Origin: Chrysochromulina parva
Taxonomy: Eukaryota; Haptophyta; Prymnesiales; Chrysochromulinaceae
Length of the DNA: 15,839 bases
NCBI GenBank assembly: GCA_002887195.1
Contig: PJAB01001271.1
Location: 1 to 15,839 of the forward strand
Reading direction: 5' to 3'
Part shown: positions 1 through 6,575 of the stretch, piece by piece
Layout: every line of letters starts with the position of its first letter
Numbering within the stretch: the stretch's first letter is position 1
Program-made: the position numbers and the translations under genes
The notes under the pieces: model-generated
Databases searched by the model: none
What the model saw: only the letters and a program-made list of their open reading frames with translations
What the model was told of the DNA's origin: nothing

Positions 1-76
<76 letters not shown>
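1..76. repeat. (CT)n microsatellite
   Basis: This is an uninterrupted CT dinucleotide run from the left edge of the window (about 37 copies; it probably continues beyond the edge). On the plus strand it lies about 30 bases before a CAG acceptor at 109-111, so it can serve as the polypyrimidine tract of an intron. Its length is likely to vary between alleles. Confidence 0.97.
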
Positions 77-79
<3 letters not shown>

Positions 80-111
80 GCGCGGAGCTCCTCTCACCTG
101 CGCGCTCTCAG

Positions 112-318
112 GCGGCTTCGTTGGGCGCCGAGTTGAACGCACTCGAGGCTGAGGTGGAGGAAGTGGCTGAAGTGGTTGCAGCGGTCGCGGCGGGGGCGAC
201 GGGGGGTATGCAGCTGCCCGATGTGGAGCTGGATGTTGAGCCGTACGCGGCGGTAGCGGATGCGGCGGCGGCCAAAGATGCTGGCATGGACCCAGCCCTC
301 GTGTGGGCAGAAGGCTGA
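112..318 (+). CDS. Partial: probable last exon of an unidentified acidic protein
   Basis: A 68-residue open stretch ends at TGA (316-318). It has no ATG near its beginning but follows a pyrimidine-rich tract and the acceptor ctctcag at 105-111, so I read it as a terminal exon whose upstream part lies outside the window. The first half is a strongly acidic, Leu/Val/Glu-rich amphipathic segment (residues 6-22), followed by an alanine-rich run, then a short LPDVELDVEP stretch and a second Ala/Asp-rich stretch. The acidic helix followed by an LPxV element is faintly like the C-terminal tails of ESCRT-III (Snf7/CHMP) proteins, but this is too weak to name it. I do not recognise the product. The phase of the junction is unknown and the first codons are inferred from the frame. 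Confidence 0.35.
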   Translation, partial: AASLGAELNALEAEVEEVAEVVAAVAAGATGGMQLPDVELDVEPYAAVADAAAAKDAGMDPALVWAEG

Positions 319-689
319 ACGGTTCAGACGACTGTTCGTGTCGTGTCTAAAGTTCCCCCCCCCGCCCCCGTACATCGCATGTACACCACAACGTTATCGA
401 AATCGGCACCCCCCCCAACGCCCAAGGTTGTGGACGTATTTGAAATAGTTACAGAGTTAACAAACCCCACACCAGCACGTGACCCGATTAGCCGCATAGG
501 GCCCTTGCGCCTCGGGGCCTCGCCGCTCGCGCCTCCTCCCCTCTCCTCTTGATCCCTCAATGGACGTTCCCAGCCGGTCCCCAGCCGGTCTCCAGCTGTC
601 CCCAGCTACCCATGATTGAAGTCCGTGCCCCGCTCAGTCCGCACACTCCGACCGGCTGCGGGGATTGTCCCCTCACTCTGCTCGGGATC
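319..689. other. Spacer between convergent 3' ends
   Basis: There is no convincing gene here. The stretch holds the presumed 3' UTR of the plus-strand exon ending at 318 and that of the minus-strand aquaporin gene ending at 690. Visible structure is limited to poly-C runs near 355-370 and 409-416 and a short ccagccggtc direct repeat near 570-590. Open frames on both strands lack protein-like composition. Confidence 0.6.
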
Positions 690-3189
690 TCACTTGCCGA
701 GGAGGGCGGGCAGGCGGGCGGAAAGGACACCTCCGAAGAGAGGCGCGAGAAAGGAAGCGAGCCACACGGGCGAGGTGAGAGAGCTCACATCGGCGGAGAG
801 TATCGCGCCTCCGAGGAGGGAGGCGCCGTTGTAGGCGCCGAAGGTGGTGGCGAGCGCGAAGAAGCCGACGGCGAAGCCGAGGTCGCCTGGCGCGTACTTG
901 TACAGCCAGCCGAGCGTCAGGCCCCACAGCGTGCCGTAGAGCGCCGCCGAGCTGACCGACTCATCGTCGACGCCGCCGATCGTGCCACCGAGGAGCCAGG
1001 CCGACACGACGCCGGCGGCGAGCGCGCCGAGGGTCTGTACGAGGAGCTTTTTGACGAACCCGAGGACGTCGACGCCTTCCCCGAACAGGCGGTAGGCTGA
1101 GATGGCTGGGAAGAGATCGGCGCGGTCCGAGCTGAAGACCATGTGAATCACGAGCATCACGGCGACTGAGTACGCGAGATCATCGGAGACGCCCGAGGCT
1201 GAGAGCACTATGAGGAAGGAGCCGACGAACTCGGTCACCGACAGGCCCGCCTTGTTGAACAGATCGAAGCAGAGCTCACGCGTGAGCATGCTGAACAGCA
1301 TGGCGGAACAGAGTCCGCCCACCATCGGAGCGATCACGTGCGACAGCATCGCGATGAGCTCATCGGCGTCAAAGTCGAAGCCTGAGCCTAGCAAGCCGTT
1401 AGCGACATAGACGCCCAGCACGGTGGCGGGATTGCCGATGGAGCCTGCGGCAACACTGAAGATCGCAAGGAGCGCAAAGTAGGCGAGGCCCGCCGATTCG
1501 CCGCCGATCCCGTACACACGCATCAGCACCGCCACTAACAGGAACTCCGCGACGGGGGAAGTTAGGAGCCCGGGTGACGAGAACTCAGCTGCGAGGCCCG
1601 CCCACAAGGCAAAGAGGCCGCCGGCGACCGAGCCGGCGATCTGGAAGAAGATCTTGGCGAGATTGCTCGACATGCTGGGCACGAGCAGCGCCGGGTTGAA
1701 CGTGCCTCCCTTGTACGCGGTCGAGAGAGCGGCGACCATCGCGCCGAGGGTGAGGGCAGGGGTGGCCGAGCCCGAGGCGAGCGTGACGAGGACCACGAAG
1801 GCGCCGATGGCCTCGTTGACGTTGGCGTCAGTCGTGCCGTAGACGATTCCGGCAATGACGGCAGCGGCGAGAGGTACGAGGGCCGTTGTGACGGCAAGAC
1901 TGCCGCCACCGCCGAAGCCAATCATGCCGCCGACGACGGTGCCGATATGAAGCGCGGGGTTGAACGAGGAGTCGAACGACGAGATGCTTGCAAAGTAGCC
2001 GAGGGCGGCAACGGTCGTATTCGCCTTCCCACCGAACGAGAGGTAGAGTACGCTGAGCACGAAGGCAAAGATGGCCTCGAGGGCGGCCGACGCGCCGAGC
2101 GAAGACGCTTCGGGCACGGCTGCGGAGATCCCCACAAAAGAGCCAACGATCGCGGCGAGGAGCACGCCGACAGTTTGGCTGAGGACGATCAGGATTGGGT
2201 CGAACCAGTCGACGAACTTTTTGGCCTTCACCCACTTGGCGATCGTGACGGTCGGGTTCAGGTCGGCCGTTGGGACGAGCGTATGGGCCGTGAGTAATGC
2301 TACTCCCACCGCGAGCGGTGCGAGGGCGTCGTCGGACGAGCTAATCGAGAAGTAGAGGAGGCCGAAGAAAAAGGTACCGAGTAGCTCAGGCATCATGGCC
2401 TTATTGATCCCGTTGGTGAGCTTCGGAAGGACCTCGCTCATCAGGTTGAGCAGTACTGGCGAGAGCGCTGCCGTCGCTAACGGTGCGCCCACCGCCACGA
2501 TCGTGCCCATGCCCAGATCGAGGCTGCCGCCCGTCGCGGCGTTCGCGAGGACAACGCCGAGGACGATCGAGGCGTTGGCGCCAAACTGCGACGCTAAGGC
2601 GGAAAGGGAGGCGAAATAGACGAGGCCCTTGTCGAGGCCGCTGGTTGAAGACTTCCACGTCATGATGACGATCAGGGTGAGGAGGGCGTCGGTGAGGCCC
2701 GCGCTGAGGTCGCCGGCGCCGTCGGATGAGACTGAGGACGACATGAGCTGAGAGGAGACGAAGGTAGCCACACTGCACGCACGCACACGGGGGAGACAAG
2801 TGCACGCACGCAGGCGCAAACGTCGCGCGCAGTGGTGAGATTCGCGGGCGCATGCTTCGTGCTGAGGTTGGATATTGGGCTGGATTCGATTGGACTTACG
2901 CGGCTCCGGCGACCTGTCCGAGGATGGCGAGGAGGCCGCTCCGAATCGACGAGGACGGACTCGAACCGACCATGCTTGCGACCGTCACGGCTGGGTTGTA
3001 GTGCCCATCAGCCTCCCACCAGCAGAAGAAGGACACCATACCGCCAACAGCCAGGTTCTTGTCGAGGCCGCCTGTCGCGCCGAAGAGGGCGAATGCTAGG
3101 AAGCAGGTGCCGATCGCCTCGTTGAGGATCGCGTTTATGCCACCGACGGCACCGGTCTCTAGGTCGATATAACCCTTGCTCGAGGGCAT
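690..3189 (-). CDS. Four-module (eight half-repeat) aquaporin/MIP-family membrane protein
   Basis: The two exons (3189-2900 and 2772-690) join in phase to give 790 residues; canonical MIP channels are about 250-300. NPA-type motifs recur at residues 65 NPA, 163 NAS, 269 NPT, 368 NPA, 456 NPA, 544 NPA, 651 FPA and 745 NGA, spaced 88-107 residues apart, each in a block with room for three hydrophobic helices (about 24 in all). Odd copies have the aquaporin TM1 signature E-x-x-G-[TAS]-F (Glu24, 226, 417, 611) before a loop-B-like NPAVT/NPTVT element. Even copies fit loop E, N-x-[AS]-x-x-[LI]-G. So four full aquaporin modules lie in one chain. The arginine that follows the loop-E NPA in water channels is I, L, T and S here. 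Transport of water or small solutes across a membrane is expected from the family, but the altered filter makes substrate, and even channel activity, uncertain. The start ATG has an in-frame TGA just upstream. The gene lies downstream of AP-2 mu on the same strand. Confidence 0.85.
2773..2899 (-). other. GT-AG intron in the aquaporin-like gene
   Basis: The intron is 127 bp. The donor is a perfect GTAAGT directly after codon bases GC, and the acceptor is GTGCAG before TGTGGC. Joining gives GC|T GTG GCT, so the helix ending ILGQVAGA continues into VATFVSS. This restores a typical aquaporin TM3 and keeps the first NPA half-repeat in frame with the rest. Just inside the acceptor is a short cgtg/cgca repeat that stands in for a pyrimidine tract. 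Confidence 0.9.
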
Positions 3190-3575
3190 TGCTCACGTTG
3201 TCTGACTGACGGGAGGGATTGACTGGACAGAGATGGACTGCATGTGGTAAGAACTAGGGTGAGATGCGTCAATCGGGTTGCAGTCCCCGTGACGACGACG
3301 AAATTGACGAAATTCTGCGTACTCGGTTAGGGAGCTTTCGGGTTCGGAGACTTTCAAGAAGCCTCCGCGGTCTTCCTTTAAAGCTGTTTTCCTTCGCGAC
3401 AAACACACACGCCGCTCGCCGGCCAGGTCCGCCGCACTCGACCGCCGCACGCACGCGCGCACGCAGGGACGGTGCTGCACATAGCCTGCCCCGCTTCGAG
3501 AGTGCTCGGGTCGACGAGCCTTTCGGTCCAGCCTGCTCTCGGTCCTCCCACTAGAAAAACGCTCTGCGCGGCCGC
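3190..3575. promoter_or_regulatory. Spacer with presumed promoter/5' UTR of the aquaporin-like gene
   Basis: This 386-bp gap separates the AP-2 mu stop codon from the start of the aquaporin-like gene on the same (minus) strand. It should hold the 3' UTR of the first and the promoter of the second. A CTTTAAAG palindrome (about 3377-3384) is the only TATA-like element. On the minus strand ccctcccgtcag, shortly before the ATG, could be the acceptor of a 5' UTR intron. No coding potential is convincing. Confidence 0.4.
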
Positions 3576-5229
3576 CTAGATGCGATGCTGATATGAGCCC
3601 GCCTTGGTGATGTACCGCACCCACTTGATGGTTTGGTAGTTGGACTTCTCGAAGACCTTGAGGAATCGTACGTGCAGCCCGGATGCGGCGAACATAGGCA
3701 CCTGGAAGTCCATCACAATGGGCGGTCGGCTCCACTGTTTGTCGCCCATTGTGGACATCATCTCGACCTCACCCGACATAAAGTATTCCGTGTCGCCTGG
3801 GAAGCGTCGGATCTTCCATATGATACCTCCCTGCGCCGGCTCGTACTTGCATTTGCCGCTCGCCGCGGACACATTCGCCTGCGCGGTGTTCTTGGGCAGC
3901 GGGATCTTGATGACGACGTTGGTGGCGAAGAGCTTGAAGGTGAACATGGCCTTGATCTTTACGTTGACCTCAAGGCGAGTGCGCCCGAGCTCTTTGACGA
4001 CGGGCAGTACCCGGAAGGGGAGGTTGACGTTCTCGGTGATCCGGTACGACATGAGCTGAAACTCGCCGTCGGGTGGCACGAACGAGATCGTACGATCGAT
4101 GTCAAACTTGCCCAGCTTGACGCACTGGTGGAACGAGACGTCGTCAATCTCGATGCCTGAGCCCGGCTTCTTCGCCGCCGGAGCGGCGGCTCCAGGCTTC
4201 TTCGCCTTCGCCTCATTGTCGAGCATCAGCTTGTCGTTGAGGCCGAACTTGCACTCGGGAGTGCCCGACAGGTAGCACTTGACCTGGATGACGCCGGACA
4301 CGTCGTTGCGCAGGATCGTGCCCTTGTTCGACACCATCAGGTTGCAGTTCTCGATCACGTCAATGAAGAGCTCGTTCTTGCGGTACTTGATGCCCTCCTT
4401 GCGCCAGCTGATGGCGCCGGTGGCCTGGATCGTGACCGCCTGCGACTGCGCCTTGTCCGCGGCCGCCGACTTGTCGCCCTCCTGCGTAATATACATCTTC
4501 AGCACGTCAATCGAGCAGTTCTGCGGGTAGCCGTAGTCGAGCACCTCGTCGAGCAGCTCGTAGAAGAGCACGAAGTTGTTTTTGAGCGACCTGCGCGAGC
4601 ACCCGCCGCGAGAGAGCACGCGCGCGCTGGTGAGCGCTGCTACCGGCCGCCGAGCTGCTTGGCACCGCCGCTGCGCCGCAGGCAACCAGGGCCAGCCACG
4701 GCGGAACCCAGGACCCTCGGGTGCGCGCCAGGGGTGCCAGGGATGCTGCTGCTGCGCCAGCGCCAGTGGGCTGCCCCGTCGCGGCTTACTCTTCCGAGAA
4801 GTCGCCAAAATAGCCTTTGAAGAGATTGACGACCTGGTGAAGGAACTGAAAGCAAGTTGCGCACTGCGGGTTGCCCGTCGTGACGGCCACCGCGTACATG
4901 CCGCTCACACAAATGAAGAGGAAGTGAGTGTCGCCGATCGTCTTCACCGGATTTCGGCCGGCCTCCTTGTTGGCGATGACCTGCGCGCATGGGGCGTGCC
5001 GTCTGCTCGGTGAGAAACGGCTGGCACACAGACACGGCCACGTGCGCCTGCGGCCGCGCCCACGAGCCAGCGGCGGCGCCGCCGCTGGTAATCGGTCCGT
5101 CAATCAATGCCTGGCGCTGCTTGCCTGGTTCCTGAAGGTTTCTACGGACGCCTTATTGTAGTCGTCGCGGTACTTTCGGTCGAGGATGATCTCGCCCTTT
5201 GCGTTAATGAAGAGCAGGGCACCGATCAT
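3576..5229 (-). CDS. AP2M: Clathrin adaptor AP-2 complex subunit mu
   Basis: Three exons (5229-5125, 4980-4790, 4590-3576) join to 436 residues; animal AP-2 mu is 435. Residues 1-about 140 form the longin domain (start MIGALLFINAKGEI), followed by the linker and the mu-homology domain. Residues needed for cargo are present at the mammalian positions: Thr156, the site phosphorylated by AAK1-type kinases, and Phe174 and Asp176, with Trp422 and Arg424 near the C-terminus, which bind YxxPhi sorting signals. The motifs YELLDE, SYLSG-like CYLSGTPECKFG and PPDGEF are all there. The protein should act at the plasma membrane in clathrin-mediated endocytosis with the alpha, beta and sigma subunits. The start is fixed by alignment of the first residues with AP-2 mu; the frame is open further upstream but unlike the family. 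Intron 1 uses a GC donor. AP-1 mu is less likely, given the near-full-length match to AP-2 mu. Confidence 0.97.
4591..4789 (-). other. GT-AG intron 2 of AP-2 mu
   Basis: The intron is 199 bp, with donor GTAAGC after codon bases GA and acceptor GCGCAG before G TCG CTC. The joined product reads FSEESLKNNFVLFYELLDE, the conserved junction in AP-2 mu, so the boundaries are fixed by homology. Confidence 0.95.
4981..5124 (-). other. Non-canonical GC-AG intron 1 of AP-2 mu
   Basis: The intron is 144 bp. The donor is AACCAG|GCAAGC and the acceptor GCGCAG|GTCATC, phase 0. Joining gives ETFRNQVIANKEAGRNPVK, which aligns without gaps to the family. No GT donor nearby gives this product, and reading through reaches a TGA within a few codons. 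A GC donor with otherwise strong flanking consensus (CAG|GCAAG) is the known minor class of U2 introns. Confidence 0.93.
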
Positions 5230-5702
5230 GGCGCTGCTCAGGCGCTGCACAGGCGAGGCGCGCAAGGCGCCTGCTGTCGGCGCTGCAAAACTTGTCTGTG
5301 CAACTCGCGAAGCGCCCGCGACGGCGCTTCGGAAGTCGTCCGTGTTCTCTCTTCCCAGTTGCGGAGCGCCGCGCTGAGCATTGATGAGCGGGCGTTGTGT
5401 AGAACTGCGCACTCCACACGAGTGGTACTTTCGGTTTACTCTAGAGGGGGAGGCCGCGTTTCCCCCCATGCCGCCGATGCACGGCCTGTGAAATAGCAGC
5501 ATGTGTCCGCCACACCTCCGTCCATAGCGATAGAGGCCCTCGTGCTTGGGGGTCCGGCATGCGCGTTGTGTTGAACAGTCCAGTCAAGTCAACTTGACTT
5601 GACTTGACTTGAACAGCAGGCGCTCACGAGTCTCTTAGAAAAAGCTTGGTGCTAGGCTTGCTTGCTGGGGCGGCTCGCCCAGGCTCGCATTTGACCCACC
5701 CC
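5230..5702. promoter_or_regulatory. Divergent promoter region AP-2 mu / UBL5
   Basis: This 473-bp region lies between two divergent starts, so it should carry both promoters and 5' UTRs. The notable structure is the TTGAC array at 5571-5616, listed separately. I see no clear TATA box. Open frames running through it on both strands are not protein-like. Confidence 0.55.
5571..5616. repeat. TTGAC array with 11-bp inverted repeat before UBL5
   Basis: TTGAC-type pentamers are repeated four times at 5593-5612. Their left end forms a near-perfect palindrome, 5582-5604, with 11-bp arms (agtcaagtcaa / ttgacttgact) around a single C. The whole is flanked by the direct repeat ttgaacag (5571-5578 and 5609-5616). 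It ends about 90 bases before the UBL5 ATG. A shorter TTGAC run lies before the next gene. It may be a protein-binding site or a simple repeat; its role is unknown. Confidence 0.75.
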
Positions 5703-5924
5703 ATGATCGAGGTCATCTGCAACGATCGGCTGGGCAAGAAGATCCGCGTCAAGTGCAACGAGGACGACACCATTGGCGACCTCAAGAAGCTGCTCGCCGC
5801 GCAGACCGGCACGCGCCCGGAGAAGCTGCGCATCCAGAAGTGGTACACGGTGTACAAGGACCACATCACGCTCGAGGATTACGAGATCCATGACGGCATG
5901 GGCCTGGAGCTCTACTACAATTAG
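5703..5924 (+). CDS. UBL5: Ubiquitin-like protein 5 (UBL5/Hub1)
   Basis: A single exon encodes 73 residues, exactly the family length. The protein begins [13 protein letters not shown] and ends GLELYYN. The family has a double tyrosine plus one residue where ubiquitin has its diglycine, so it is not conjugated to targets. Asp22, which forms the salt bridge with HIND motifs of Snu66/SART1-type tri-snRNP proteins, is conserved within [12 protein letters not shown]. The final residue is Asn where animals and plants usually have Gln. Hub1 binds the spliceosome non-covalently and, in yeasts, promotes use of non-canonical 5' splice sites. The ATG at 5703 is chosen because it gives the invariant N-terminus; the open frame upstream has no ATG in frame. 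The gene has no intron and is divergent from AP-2 mu. Confidence 0.97.
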   Translation: MIEVICNDRLGKKIRVKCNEDDTIGDLKKLLAAQTGTRPEKLRIQKWYTVYKDHITLEDYEIHDGMGLELYYN

Positions 5925-6575
5925 GCGCCGCCCCTAATCAGCCATTGTACGCATGTCATGATGCATGCTCGTCCAGCGGTGATCGCTCCGCGCTACTGTG
6001 CTCTAGTGTTTCATGCATATGATTGGAATCGCAGAGAAATCATGTGCGTCCAACCACGCGTGGTCACGACTCACAGCGATGTCGCCGATTTATCGCATCC
6101 ACGTGGATGGCCGCGGGCACGGCCGCCTGTTCAAGATAATCAAGAACACCCTCGACCGACGACCCTGCCTCGGCGGTGTGTCGCTGTCAGGAAGTCAGGC
6201 TGTCTCCAAGTGAGCAGTGACGTGAACTAAATGTGAACCGTGTGGAGTGCCTCGGGCCTGGCGAGCCAGGCCGCGAGAGCGCTACCCACTTCTCGGCGCT
6301 CCTTGAAGGCAGATCGGCACACGTCGGTGGACGTCGCGAGGCGCCAATGAGTCTGTCCCAATCCCCCGTTTCTGCGCCGCCTGCGATTACGAGGTTTCAA
6401 CATGTACTGTACTATTGTAATCAGTTCCTAAAACCTTCCTTGTCTTGACTTGACTTGCCTACAGTCCTCCACCTCATCAACCGAAACTTGATTGACGCCA
6501 CGGTGCAGCCCTGCTGCTGCTGCCCTGCTCACCTACCACATTGAGAAGAGCTCGGGCTACCGCGCGGGCGGCGCC
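5925..6575. other. Spacer UBL5 / FKBP gene
   Basis: This 651-bp gap should hold the UBL5 3' UTR and the FKBP promoter and 5' UTR. A short hairpin gggcctggcgagccaggccg lies near 6249-6270. The frame at 6013-6213 is open but has no recognisable features. Near the 3' end is a TTGAC run (6444-6457) followed by cctacag, a good acceptor, so an intron in the 5' UTR is possible. Confidence 0.5.
6444..6457 (+). repeat. TTGAC repeat before the FKBP gene
   Basis: The sequence cttgacttgacttg carries two full TTGAC units and the start of a third, 119 bases before the FKBP start codon. It is the same motif as the longer array about 90 bases before UBL5. It sits directly before cctacag, so it could also be the branch-point and pyrimidine region of a 5' UTR intron. 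Confidence 0.6.

Noticed and set aside
549..1100. Plus-strand 183-residue open frame opposite the aquaporin-like gene
   Set aside because: It is the antisense of a hydrophobic coding region. Its Arg/Glu/Gly-rich composition is what the reverse of alanine/leucine-rich codons gives, and it has no domain pattern.
6013..6213. 66-residue frame downstream of UBL5
   Set aside because: It is short, has no family pattern and its composition is like the spacer; it is probably UBL5 3' UTR.
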